64,000 nucleotides of DNA from Prosthecomicrobium sp. N25 (GTDB lineage: Bacteria; Pseudomonadota; Alphaproteobacteria; Rhizobiales; Ancalomicrobiaceae). The stretch is from the NCBI RefSeq assembly GCF_037203705.1, contig NZ_JBBCAT010000001.1:1337418-1401417 (forward strand), read 5' to 3'. Numbering within the stretch: position 1 is the stretch's first letter; each line of letters begins with the position of its first letter. The position numbers and the translations under genes are program-made. This document shows positions 55,992-64,000 of this stretch, one piece after another. The notes beneath the pieces are model-generated. The model saw only the letters and a program-made list of their open reading frames with translations. It searched no databases and was not told where the DNA came from.

Positions 55992-56912
55992 ATGAGCCTC
56001 GGACCGCCCCGCTTCGACCGCGCCTTCGACCCCCGCCACGGCGAGGCCGTGCGCCTGTCACCGCTCGTCCGCCGCGTGACCGTCCGCAACCCCGGCCCCT
56101 TCACGTTCCACGGCACCAACACCTATCTGGTCGGCGACCGCGACCTCGCCGTAATCGACCCCGGGCCGGACTATCCCGCCCACCGGGAGGCCCTCCTCGA
56201 CGCGATCGGGCCCGCCCGCGTCGCCGCGATCCTGGTCACCCATACCCACCGGGACCACTCCCCCGGCGCCCGCGCGCTCGCCGCCCTGACCGGCGCGCCG
56301 GTCTACGGGGAGGGGCCGCACCGGCCCGCCCGGCCGCTGAACCTCGGCGAGATCAACCCGCTCGACGCCTCCGGCGACAAGGACTTCGTGCCCGACCGCA
56401 AGCTCTCCGACGGCCAGTCCGTCGCCGGGCAGGGCTGGACGCTGACGGCTCTGGCCACGCCCGGCCACTGCGCCACCCACCTCGCCTTCGCATTCCCCGA
56501 GGAGGAGGCCCTCTTCTCCGGCGACCATGTAATGGCTTGGTCGACCTCCATTGTCGCCCCGCCGGACGGCGCCATGCGCGACTACATGGCCTCGCTGGAA
56601 CGCCTCGTCGGCCGGTCCGAGACGGTCTACTGGCCGGGCCACGGCGGGCCGGTCCGCGACCCGCAGGACTTCGTCGCCGCGCTGAAGGCCCACCGGCTGG
56701 GCCGCGAGAAGGCCGTGCTCGACCGGGTGGCCGCCGGCGACGACACGATCCCCGCCATGGTCTCGGTCATCTATGCCGACGTCGACCGCGCCCTGCACGG
56801 CGCCGCCGCCCTGTCCGTGCTCGCCCATGTGGAGGACCTGGCCGAGCGCGGGCTGATCCGCGCCGACGGACCGGTCTCGCTCCAAGCCACCTACCGGCTC
56901 GCCCGCGACTGA
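55992..56912 (+). CDS. MBL fold metallo-hydrolase, LACTB2-like
   Basis: A 306-residue metallo-beta-lactamase fold hydrolase. The metal motif is THTHRDHSPGA, with further His in ATPGHCATHLAF and Asp in LFSGDHVMAW. The N-terminal region NPGPFTFHGTNTYLVGD and an extra C-terminal winged-helix-like tail (residues ~230-306) match LACTB2-type proteins, which act on esters/thioesters or RNA. The substrate is unknown. It begins 32 bp after the terminator. Confidence 0.88.
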   Translation: MSLGPPRFDRAFDPRHGEAVRLSPLVRRVTVRNPGPFTFHGTNTYLVGDRDLAVIDPGPDYPAHREALLDAIGPARVAAILVTHTHRDHSPGARALAALTGAPVYGEGPHRPARPLNLGEINPLDASGDKDFVPDRKLSDGQSVAGQGWTLTALATPGHCATHLAFAFPEEEALFSGDHVMAWSTSIVAPPDGAMRDYMASLERLVGRSETVYWPGHGGPVRDPQDFVAALKAHRLGREKAVLDRVAAGDDTIPAMVSVIYADVDRALHGAAALSVLAHVEDLAERGLIRADGPVSLQATYRLARD

Positions 56913-56914
56913 CC

Positions 56915-57694
56915 TCAGCCGAAACTCTCCGCCACCAGCGCATCGAGGTCGGAGAGGAAGCCGCGGATGCGCCGCACGTTGGCGCCGAAGTCGTGCTCGC
57001 CCCAGCGCGAGGAGGAGCGGATGTCGATCTTCGAGCCGCCGTTCCCCTCGGCGTAGATGCGGATGACCACGTCGTCCTCGAAGCCGAACACCAGGGTCCG
57101 GGCGACCGCCTCGATGCGCGCCCGGTCGCCCTCCTCGCGCGCCGGCAGATCCTCGGTGACCCGCCACCCGGCCTTCTCAACCACCCGCCGCGCCGCCGCG
57201 TAGAGCTGCTCGGAGCCGATGTCGAAGTGGCGCGTCTCGATGTCGGGAAACAGGATGCGCTGGCGCTCCAGCTCGGCCGGGGCCGGCGGCCGGGTCGGGT
57301 TCATGGCGCCGATCCGCGCGAAGGCGGCCGCCTTGTAGAGCGGCGGGTCGGCGGTGTCGGTCGAGACGTCGTTGATCCGCGGGTAGCTGTAGATGCCCCA
57401 GGCCGCATAGCCCGCCGGAACGAGCGCGATGAAGCCGTAGATCAGCCCCCGCGCGGCCTGGCTCGCGCCCAGGAAGCCCTTGTCCCAGATGATCTTGGCG
57501 CCCGCCGCCGAGAGCACCACGGCGATCCAGCCGAGGATCGTCGCCACACTCGTGATGCCGACCGCGTGGTCGGCGCGCAGGCCGAAGAAGCGGTGCCCGG
57601 CGACCGCGATGATCAGCACGGGGAGCGCCAGCGCGCCGAACCGGCGGCCCCACTCGGCGGCACGGGATCGACGCTGGATCGGACGGTAGAGCAT
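56915..57694 (-). CDS. DUF1499 domain membrane protein
   Basis: 259 residues: three hydrophobic segments in the first ~125 (LALPVLIIAVAGHRFFGLR, ATILGWIAVVLSAAGAKII, GLIYGFIALVPAGYAAWGIY), then the DUF1499 domain with YPRINDVSTDTADPP and RIYAEGNGGSKIDIRSSSRW. The family is common in alphaproteobacteria and its role is unknown. The start at MLYRPIQRRSRA is supported by the basic N-terminus. It ends 2 bp from the MBL gene stop. Confidence 0.85.
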   Translation of the reverse strand: MLYRPIQRRSRAAEWGRRFGALALPVLIIAVAGHRFFGLRADHAVGITSVATILGWIAVVLSAAGAKIIWDKGFLGASQAARGLIYGFIALVPAGYAAWGIYSYPRINDVSTDTADPPLYKAAAFARIGAMNPTRPPAPAELERQRILFPDIETRHFDIGSEQLYAAARRVVEKAGWRVTEDLPAREEGDRARIEAVARTLVFGFEDDVVIRIYAEGNGGSKIDIRSSSRWGEHDFGANVRRIRGFLSDLDALVAESFG

Positions 57695-57785
57695 GCGGAT
57701 CGGGCGCTCGGCTCGGGGACCTCCCCTTCGCGATACCACAGCCCGCCCGATCCCGACAGCGATTCTCGGGCTGCCGCCGGGCCCC

Positions 57786-58880
57786 TCAGCTGCAGATCGC
57801 CCGGAGGCTCGCCCAGCCGGCCGCGTCGAGCAGGGCGGGGCCCTTCGCCCGGCCGGCGCCCGCCTTGCGCAAGGCCTCCGCGCGTGCCGCCGTGTCCGGA
57901 TGGGTGGACAGCCAGGAGAGCGCGCCGTCGAGCTTCGGCCCGTCCGCGGTGATCCGCTCCAGTGCGGTGCCGAGCGCGCCGCCGTCGCGGCCGACCCGCC
58001 CCATGAGGTCGACCGCGAAGTCGTCCGCCATGGTCTCCGCGCCGCGCGAATAGCTCGCGTCGATCAGCGTCCGCCCGACCGCCACCGCGATGGTCGAGCC
58101 CGTGAAGTCGCCGACCACGACGCCGACCAGGATCGACAATCCGGCCGACTTCAGCACCCCGCGCATCGCGTCCCGGTGCACCACGTGGCCGAACTCGTGG
58201 GCCAGCACGCCGGCGAGCTCGTCCGGACCCTGCATCCGGTCGATCAGCCCGCGCATGACCAGGACATGGCCGCCCGGCAGCGCGAAGGCGTTCGGGACCG
58301 GCACGTCGACCACCTCGATCGTGATCGGCATCGGTGCGCGCGCCGCCGCGACGAGCGGCGCGGTCAGGCGCTCGAGCGCCGCCTTGCCGGCCGGCGCGGC
58401 GCAGAGGCGCGGGGCTTGGCCCCGGTTCAGCGCGGCGAGGATCTGCGGCTTGACGCTGCCGCCGAGCTTCTGCTCGACCGGCACCGGCACCAGCGGCGCA
58501 AGCTTGTCGGCCGCCGCCGGGATGCCGATCCACACCAGCCCCACCAGGGAAGCGACCGCCGCCGCGAACCAGGCCCCGACCTTCGCGACCCCGGCCCAGG
58601 AGGTGCCGTCCCGGTCAGGGAGGGCCCGGAGCGCGGGGCCGACGTCGCGGAGCGCATCGGCGTCGGAGATCTCCAGGCGGGCATCCTCCGCCGCCGTGCT
58701 GGCGAGCCGGAGCAGGCCTGGCCCCGAGTCCGCCCTCCGCACGCTGCCGAGCGGCCAGGCGGCGATCGCGCCACCCTCGGCCGACAGGATGGTGACGCCG
58801 GCGAGGTCGAGGACGAAGCGGACGGCGGAGCCGCGGGAGCTCCGTCCGTCGTAGTAGAGCGCGGGGCCCTCGATGCGCAT
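57786..58880 (-). CDS. M48 family metallopeptidase
   Basis: A 364-residue Ste24/HtpX/BepA-like zinc peptidase. The first ~95 residues are soluble and a membrane segment lies at ~105-125 (VAKVGAWFAAAVASLVGLVW). The catalytic motif is LAGVLAHEFGHVVHRDAM, with the third zinc ligand Glu in RGAETMADDFAVDLM. FALPGGHVLVMRGLIDRM precedes it, as in BepA/LoiP-type proteases, which act on misfolded envelope proteins. Its ATG shares one base with the stop of the YjgN gene (TGATG), so the two are translated together. Confidence 0.92.
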   Translation of the reverse strand: MRIEGPALYYDGRSSRGSAVRFVLDLAGVTILSAEGGAIAAWPLGSVRRADSGPGLLRLASTAAEDARLEISDADALRDVGPALRALPDRDGTSWAGVAKVGAWFAAAVASLVGLVWIGIPAAADKLAPLVPVPVEQKLGGSVKPQILAALNRGQAPRLCAAPAGKAALERLTAPLVAAARAPMPITIEVVDVPVPNAFALPGGHVLVMRGLIDRMQGPDELAGVLAHEFGHVVHRDAMRGVLKSAGLSILVGVVVGDFTGSTIAVAVGRTLIDASYSRGAETMADDFAVDLMGRVGRDGGALGTALERITADGPKLDGALSWLSTHPDTAARAEALRKAGAGRAKGPALLDAAGWASLRAICS

Positions 58881-60187
58881 CAGATTGCCCCGAAGTCGTA
58901 GGAGCTGGCGAAGTCGTCGCCGACGCCCGAGGCCTGGTCGCGCCGCGCCCCGATCCCCGACAGATGCTCGATACCGTCGACCACCACCGACGTCACCACC
59001 TTGCCCCACAGCGCGGCGGTGACCAGCCGGGTCTTGAGCGTGCCGATGAGCCAGACCGCGACGAGGTAGACCCCCGCGAAGGCCACGATGCCGGCGGGCG
59101 ACATGTCGTCGAAGCCGCCGACCGCCGCGAGCACGCCCGCCGTGACGGCCGCCAGGCCCGCGAAGGTGAGGGCCGCGACCAGCATGAAGAGGAGATAGCT
59201 GCCGTAGATCGACAGTGCCGAGAAGTCGGAGCGGAACGTGGTGCCGCCGAGGGAGGTGCGGCCCATGAAGCTGCGGATCTCACGGGCGCGGTAGACCGGC
59301 CAGAGCAGGATGGGCGCCACAAAGAGCCACACGGCGGCCCCGATCGCCACGCCGATCGCCGCGGTGAGCGCCGCCGGGGCATTCGGGCCTAGCGTGAGCT
59401 TCGGCATGCCGTCCGCGCCGGCGGTCGTCTGGATGTAGCCCGCGAGCGTGTCGATCGGGGCGATCGAGAGGACGTGGACGACCGCGAAGACGAGCGGCAG
59501 CACGGCGGCGGCGATGAAGAGGATCCAGGGCAGCAGCATCGCGAGGCCGCTCGCCCGGCATTCGAACTTGCGGTCGCCATACCAGGTGTTGTTGACGCGA
59601 TAGCGCTCCTGGCTCGCCCGGTAGAACGGGAAGGCGAGCGTCGCGGTCAGCATGGTGAGGAAGCCCCACCCCATGGCGCGCAGCGCATAGGCCGCGGCCG
59701 AGCCGGTCTGCCCGAAGCGGACGCCGCGCCACAGCGTGCGGGTCAGCCGGTAGCGGCGCGCCCGGAACATGGCGAAGCCGATGAAGAAGAAGAGGCCGAA
59801 GATGAAGACCAGGTTGGCGATCGTGCCGAACACGCCGCCGACGTCGAGCTGCGCCAGGAAGGACAGGAGGTAGAGCGGCGCCAGGATGGCGAGCATGATC
59901 AGGAAGCCGATGAAGATCTCCTTCGCGGTCCCCGTGTACTCGAAGTTCGACCCGCCGAGGGCGGAGCGGCGCCAGAGCTGGCGGCGCAGGTCGGTGATGT
60001 ACCAGAAGCGGTAGATCCCGAGCGTCAGGATGGAGAAGAGCCCGCCCAGGAAGGCGAGGCGCATGATCCCCGGCGAGGTGGCGTCGTAGTAGGCGCGCAC
60101 GGCGCCCGTGCCGAGGCGCGGCGTCTCGGCGCGCGGCGCGGCCGGTGCGGCGGCGGCGAAGCGGTCGTCGAAGGGGATGTCGGTCAT
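58880..60187 (-). CDS. YjgN family (DUF898) membrane protein
   Basis: A 435-residue polytopic protein made of two similar halves, each with several membrane helices. The YjgN pattern recurs: RFWYITDLRRQLWRRSALGG in the first part, YRASQERYRVNNTWYGDRKF in the middle and MGRTSLGGTTFRSDFSALSI in the second. The role is not known; its fixed pairing with an M48 peptidase suggests a membrane partner or delivery factor. GGGAGC lies upstream of the ATG at 60187. Confidence 0.88.
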   Translation of the reverse strand: MTDIPFDDRFAAAAPAAPRAETPRLGTGAVRAYYDATSPGIMRLAFLGGLFSILTLGIYRFWYITDLRRQLWRRSALGGSNFEYTGTAKEIFIGFLIMLAILAPLYLLSFLAQLDVGGVFGTIANLVFIFGLFFFIGFAMFRARRYRLTRTLWRGVRFGQTGSAAAYALRAMGWGFLTMLTATLAFPFYRASQERYRVNNTWYGDRKFECRASGLAMLLPWILFIAAAVLPLVFAVVHVLSIAPIDTLAGYIQTTAGADGMPKLTLGPNAPAALTAAIGVAIGAAVWLFVAPILLWPVYRAREIRSFMGRTSLGGTTFRSDFSALSIYGSYLLFMLVAALTFAGLAAVTAGVLAAVGGFDDMSPAGIVAFAGVYLVAVWLIGTLKTRLVTAALWGKVVTSVVVDGIEHLSGIGARRDQASGVGDDFASSYDFGAI

Positions 60188-60491
60188 GGGCTGGGCTCCC
60201 GTCGGCCCGGCGGGTCCGTCCCGCCGGCTTTGTGGCCCAATCAAGGCAGACCGAAGGTGAGCCCCCCGTGAACGGCGCGTCAAGCCGGCTGTCAGGAACG
60301 CGGCTTGTGTACCGGGACGCTCGCTGGATCGGCCGGCCGGCCGGCGCGGTCGTTGCTGGTGACCACTGGCTCTGCAGGCTTGCCATGATGGAGGAAGATG
60401 AGACGTAGAGTCAACAAATGAGCCACAAGGCTTGACGAAAGGTAATGTACTGCTAGTTTCTAGGTGTGGGATGATTCCGGAGGCTTCCATA
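60188..60491. other. 304-bp gene-free region upstream of the methyltransferase
   Basis: The first ~60 bp read like the 5' side of the YjgN gene. The middle has GC-rich inverted sequence (CCGGCCGGCCGG) and no open frame worth calling. The last ~90 bp turn AT-richer and hold a candidate promoter for the methyltransferase. The change in base composition towards the methyltransferase side may mark an insertion boundary. No tRNA or IS end is seen. Confidence 0.5.
60432..60459 (+). promoter_or_regulatory. candidate promoter for the methyltransferase gene
   Basis: TTGACG (60432-60437) and TAGTTT (60454-60459), 16 bp apart, form a reasonable sigma-70-type -35/-10 pair ending 32 bp before the start codon at 60492. 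This is eye-matching only. Confidence 0.35.
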
Positions 60492-61460
60492 ATGAACCCC
60501 GATGCGTTATTCGAATATCAAGTGGATTTCCGAAACTACGTCGAGGCGGCCAGGGTACCATATAATATTCTTGCATCTAACGTTAAGGAGCATCTGGGCG
60601 GCTTCGGGGGGAAGCTAATTCTCGATCTAGGCGTTGGCTTCCAGCTAACGCACGGCGGCCTCACTCTCGCACTTGCTCTGCTGGATGGCGCGCGACAATG
60701 CTATGGCATCGACATCGCCCATCCCGACCTTCACGCGGCAGACCCGAACAAGGTCGCATTCTGGAAACAAGCAAGGGACTTGCTCGGGATCGAAGTACAA
60801 GGCCTCGAAGGGGGGCGAGTTGTATTTGCATCGACCGACATTTTACACTTTGACGATTTCTATTCGAAGATTACATTGCTACAGATGTCCGCATCAGAAA
60901 TTTATTTTAAGGACAACATGTTTGATATAGTGATTTCCAATGCTGTGTTTGAGCATGTCCAAAATCCTAAGAGGGTGCTCACTGAACTTTATCGCGTGCT
61001 GAAGCCGGGTGGTGGAGCAGCGATCAATTGGAACCCCTACGCGGGCTTCCGGATGGGCGGGCACGATATCGGAATGCCATATCACTATCCTTGGGCGCAC
61101 TTGCGGCTACCGGAAGACCGGCACGTAGAGATGCTAGGCCAAGTCTTCAGCAACCCTGCTCTCTATTCGACAGCCTTTCCGCCGCAGCACACTCCCACCC
61201 CTGAGAGGGCTGCAATCTATGCAAAAGATCCAGCCTTGTTCCGAAAGCAGATTTCATACGATCTGAACAAGATGCGAATCCCAGAGTTCTTGGACTACGC
61301 GCACTCGGCAGGTTTCGAGCTCCTTAGCTCCGTCCCCCATATCCCAGATGAGGATAGGAGATTCCTGACTCCGGAGATACTCGCGGAGCTTAGTCAGTAC
61401 GGGGAGGATGAACTCCTTCAGCTCTTCCACACGGCGGTGTTGCGCAAGCCTGCTGGGTGA
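60492..61460 (+). CDS. class I SAM-dependent methyltransferase, probably acquired
   Basis: 322 residues. The Rossmann methyltransferase domain starts near residue 35 (LILDLGVGFQLTHGGL as motif I) and continues through FDIVISNAVFEHVQNPKRVL and LYRVLKPGGG; the C-terminal part is long and unlike its neighbours. The substrate is unknown; proteins of this general type methylate sugars, small molecules or proteins. The start at 60492 has GGAGG eight bases upstream; earlier Mets are less good. Codon use departs from the window norm, with many A/T-ending codons including ATA, pointing to horizontal transfer. It lies alone, flanked by 304 bp and 211 bp gaps. Confidence 0.85.
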   Translation: MNPDALFEYQVDFRNYVEAARVPYNILASNVKEHLGGFGGKLILDLGVGFQLTHGGLTLALALLDGARQCYGIDIAHPDLHAADPNKVAFWKQARDLLGIEVQGLEGGRVVFASTDILHFDDFYSKITLLQMSASEIYFKDNMFDIVISNAVFEHVQNPKRVLTELYRVLKPGGGAAINWNPYAGFRMGGHDIGMPYHYPWAHLRLPEDRHVEMLGQVFSNPALYSTAFPPQHTPTPERAAIYAKDPALFRKQISYDLNKMRIPEFLDYAHSAGFELLSSVPHIPDEDRRFLTPEILAELSQYGEDELLQLFHTAVLRKPAG

Positions 61461-61671
61461 CTATGCATTTCGAGCATACCAAGAATCAGACTGACCGGTT
61501 CCTCCGCTTGACGACGTCTGCGGCATACAGAGTCTGTGGGATGCCGGGCCTTCTTTCAGCGGCCCGTGCAAAGGAACCGGACGGACCAACTCCAGCGTGC
61601 CGGTATGAGGGAACGGCGACGGCCGCAGGGTCGTAACTCTGCGACCTTGCCTGCAATTCTTGTCGAAAGCC

Positions 61672-62202
61672 TCAGTAGGCCTCCTCGCCCGTCCCCACCA
61701 GGTTGCCCTCCGCGTCGAGGCCCATCTCGCAGACGAGCGCCACGAGTGCGACGGCCGAGGCGGTCGGCACGGGGGCGTCGGGACGGCCGGCCGCCGTGCC
61801 GGGCCGCTCCAGGAGGGCGCGCGGGTAGGTCTCGCCGCCGAAGCGCGAGGCGTAGCGCAGGAGGTCGTAGGCATGCGCGTAATAGGCGCGGCGGCGGTCG
61901 AGATACTCGAAGAGGATGACCGAGCGCGTCTCGATGAGGCACATGTGGATGATCTCGATCGCCTTCATCTCCTCGCGGCTGAGGCTCTCGAAGTCCGGCC
62001 ACGGGTGGCTCTGGCTCGGGATGCCGTCGCTGCGCACCACCGCGACCGCATAGGGCATCAGGAAATTGAGCCCGCGCTCGGGCCCGCCGAGCGGGGCGCG
62101 CTCGTCGGGGCGGAACCAGCCGGGACGATAGAGGGCGTCGCTCCTCAGGTCGGCGAGGCCCAGGTCGTAGGCGGTCCGGATCAGGTCACGTTCGGCAGTC
62201 AT
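61672..62202 (-). CDS. protein of unknown function
   Basis: 176 residues, no membrane segment. The N-terminal part (GLADLRSDALYRPGWFRPDE) and middle (IHMCLIETRSVILFEYLDRR, then AYDLLRYASRFGGETYPRAL) have no motif I can name. The start at MTAERDLIRTAYDLG has a GGAGAACCACG upstream. It lies 53 bp downstream of the acyl-CoA synthetase on the same strand and may be co-transcribed. Codon use is normal for the window. Confidence 0.65.
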   Translation of the reverse strand: MTAERDLIRTAYDLGLADLRSDALYRPGWFRPDERAPLGGPERGLNFLMPYAVAVVRSDGIPSQSHPWPDFESLSREEMKAIEIIHMCLIETRSVILFEYLDRRRAYYAHAYDLLRYASRFGGETYPRALLERPGTAAGRPDAPVPTASAVALVALVCEMGLDAEGNLVGTGEEAY

Positions 62203-62255
62203 CGTGGTTCTCCGTTCATGATACCGGCCCCCCGGTGGTGATGGCGTCCTCTCTG

Positions 62256-63887
62256 TCAACTCGTCCCCGGGAAGCGATAGTCCCGGAACTGCTCCCTCAG
62301 CGTGGTCTTCTGGATCTTCCCCGTCGCGGTGTGCGGGATCTCGGGCACGACCACGACGTCGTCCGGCATCCACCACCGGGCGATCTTGCCTTCCATGAAG
62401 CCGAGGATCGACTCCTTCGACGGCTCCCGGTCCTTGCGCGGCACCACCACCAGGAGCGGCCTTTCGTCCCACTTCGGATGGGCGATCCCGATCACCGCCG
62501 CCTCAGCGACGTCCGGATGGCCGACCGCCAGGTTCTCCAGGTCGATCGACGAGATCCACTCGCCGCCCGACTTGATGACGTCCTTCGCCCGGTCGGTGAT
62601 CTGCATGTAGCCGTAGGGATCGATCGTCGCGACGTCGCCGGTATCGAACCAGTGCTCGGCATCGAAGGACTCCGCGCCCGTCCCCTTGAAGTAGGACTCC
62701 GCCACGGCCGGCCCGCGCACCTTCAGCCGCCCGAAGGTCTTGCCGTCGTGCGGCAGCGGGCGGTCCTCGTCGTCCGTGATCTTCATCTCCACGCCGAAGG
62801 GCGGCGACCCCTGCTTCACCTGCAGGTCGAGCCAGGCTTCGTCGTCCGCCGGCCGGGTCTCCGGCTTGGGCGTGCAGATGGTGCCGAGCGGGCTCATCTC
62901 CGTCATGCCCCACGCGTGCCGGACCTCCACCCCGTAGCGCTTCAGGAACTTCTCCGTGATGGCGCGCGGGCAGGCCGATCCCCCGATCACGACGCGCTTG
63001 AGGCTGGTCAGGTTCCCGCCGGTCGCCTCCAGGTGCTGCAGCAGCATCAGCCAGACGGTCGGCACCGCAGCCGTGAAGGTCACGCCGTAGGCCTCGAGCA
63101 TCTCGTGCACGGCGGCGCCGTCGAGCCGCCCCCCGGGCAGCACCAGGCCGGCCCCGGTCAGCGGCGCCGTGAAGGCGAGGGACCAGCAGTTGGCGTGGAA
63201 CATCGGAACCACGGGCATGACCACGTCGGCCGCCCCGATCCCCATCATGTCGGGCGTCGCGGCCATCCAGGCGTGCAGCACGTTGGAACGGTGCGAGTAG
63301 ACGACGCCCTTGGGGTGGCCGGTCGTGCCGGAGGTGTAGCACATGCCCGCCGCGGTGTTCTCGTCGAACGCACGCCACGCGAAATCGCCGTCCGCCTCGG
63401 CCAGCCAGTCCTCGTACGCCACTGCGTTGGCAAGCGAGGTCGCCGGCATGTGGGCGGCGTCGGTCAGCACGACGATCCGCTCCACCGTCGGGAGGGCGGC
63501 GGCGATCTTCTCCACGATCGGCAAGAAGGTGAGGTCGACGAAGAGGAGCCGGTCGGCCGCGTCGTTGATGATCCAGGCGATCTGGTCGGGGAAGAGCCGC
63601 GGGTTGACCGTATGGTAGACGGCCCCGATCCCCAGGAGCCCGTACCAGACCTCCAGGTGCCGCCAGGTGTTCCAGGCCAGCGTCGCGCAGCGGTCGCCGA
63701 GGCGGATCCCGTGCCGGTCGAGGCGCTGGGCAGCCCGCAACGCGCGGGCCCGCAGGTCGGCGTAGGTCGTGTGGTGGATCGGCCCCTCGCAGGATCGGCT
63801 GACGATCGGCCTGCCCCCGTGCTGGAGCGCCGCGTGGTCCAGGATCTTGGTGCACAGGAGCGGCCAGTGCTGCATCGTGCCGAGCAT
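62256..63887 (-). CDS. long-chain acyl-CoA synthetase (AMP-binding)
   Basis: Activates a fatty or related acid as acyl-CoA through an acyl-AMP. The 543-residue protein has the P-loop-like [18 protein letters not shown] (residues ~180-197), the A8-type region [32 protein letters not shown], and the C-terminal [17 protein letters not shown] with the catalytic Lys in [12 protein letters not shown]. Length and the WISSIDLE variant fit the medium/long-chain fatty acid ligase group close to FadD-like proteins of alphaproteobacteria. The start at [13 protein letters not shown] has GGAG upstream. The 113 bases upstream to the window end hold no visible gene. Confidence 0.9.
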   Translation of the reverse strand: MLGTMQHWPLLCTKILDHAALQHGGRPIVSRSCEGPIHHTTYADLRARALRAAQRLDRHGIRLGDRCATLAWNTWRHLEVWYGLLGIGAVYHTVNPRLFPDQIAWIINDAADRLLFVDLTFLPIVEKIAAALPTVERIVVLTDAAHMPATSLANAVAYEDWLAEADGDFAWRAFDENTAAGMCYTSGTTGHPKGVVYSHRSNVLHAWMAATPDMMGIGAADVVMPVVPMFHANCWSLAFTAPLTGAGLVLPGGRLDGAAVHEMLEAYGVTFTAAVPTVWLMLLQHLEATGGNLTSLKRVVIGGSACPRAITEKFLKRYGVEVRHAWGMTEMSPLGTICTPKPETRPADDEAWLDLQVKQGSPPFGVEMKITDDEDRPLPHDGKTFGRLKVRGPAVAESYFKGTGAESFDAEHWFDTGDVATIDPYGYMQITDRAKDVIKSGGEWISSIDLENLAVGHPDVAEAAVIGIAHPKWDERPLLVVVPRKDREPSKESILGFMEGKIARWWMPDDVVVVPEIPHTATGKIQKTTLREQFRDYRFPGTS

Positions 63888-64000
63888 TGGAGCGTTTCTC
63901 CGGTCGTTTCTTGGTTCGGGGTCCGGCCTTCGGGTGAGGATCGCGGGTCGAGGCCGCGCTGTCCAGTCGGCACCTTACGGGACGGCCGGCTCCCGGACGG

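Overview
The window looks like a stretch of ordinary chromosome from a GC-rich alphaproteobacterium, most likely of the order Hyphomicrobiales (Rhizobiales). The grounds are the very high GC and G/C-ending codons, together with gene sets typical of that group: a histone deacetylase-like protein / xseB / dxs / tlyA cluster, a RibB with a degenerate RibA-like tail, a Nudix-type NAD regulator next to a small tyrosine phosphatase and an HD hydrolase, and TIGR02301, DUF1194, DUF1499 and RT0821/Lpp0805 proteins. The genus cannot be named from the sequence alone. I see no rRNA operon, CRISPR array, phage, insertion sequence or recognisable defence cluster.

Layout. 0-13 kb: pyruvate phosphate dikinase, a secreted TPR protein, two methyl-accepting chemotaxis proteins flanking an HD hydrolase / tyrosine phosphatase / NAD-regulator operon, a YgfZ-type folate-binding protein and dihydroorotase. 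13-20 kb: a secreted protein divergent from a secreted metzincin protease, a LysE exporter, a three-gene operon (unknown protein, Nudix hydrolase, TIGR02301), an HMCES/YedK-type peptidase and a D-2-hydroxyacid dehydrogenase-like flavoprotein. 20-32 kb: fabI, a diguanylate cyclase, a histidine phosphatase, a Tat-exported dienelactone hydrolase, a hydratase, two tandem secreted paralogues, aroC, an HTH-RibB-RibA' fusion, an acyltransferase and the divergent Lrp-type regulator / alanine dehydrogenase pair. 32-46 kb: AraC/azlC/azlD, a TrmA-family RNA methyltransferase, a second LysE exporter, the tlyA / small membrane protein / SCO / dxs / xseB / deacetylase cluster interrupted by a Uma2 gene, a Sua5-type tRNA enzyme, an acyl-CoA dehydrogenase and a Tat-exported phosphoesterase. 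46-64 kb: corA, pdxH, a DnaJ-type chaperone, a small cysteine-rich secreted peptide gene, a polyprenyl-phosphate sugar transferase, a DUF1194 protein, a gamma-glutamyltransferase-like enzyme, tRNA-Gln and tRNA-Pro, an MBL hydrolase, DUF1499, an M48 peptidase with a YjgN-type membrane protein, a probably acquired methyltransferase, and an acyl-CoA synthetase.

Most genes are core metabolism (pyrimidine, fatty acid, aromatic, riboflavin, isoprenoid, PLP, alanine) or translation and tRNA modification. The accessory content is small. The tandem secreted paralogues at 25.6-26.6 kb with their upstream TTCGGAT repeats, the cysteine-rich mini-protein and its membrane neighbour at 50.2-51.0 kb, the HTH-RibB fusion and the low-GC methyltransferase at 60.5-61.5 kb are the parts most worth a second look. 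Three small genes of 48, 58 and 53 codons (37145-37291, 46421-46597, 50182-50343) are proposed from start, Shine-Dalgarno and codon evidence. Function calls were made by reading motifs; no database search was run.
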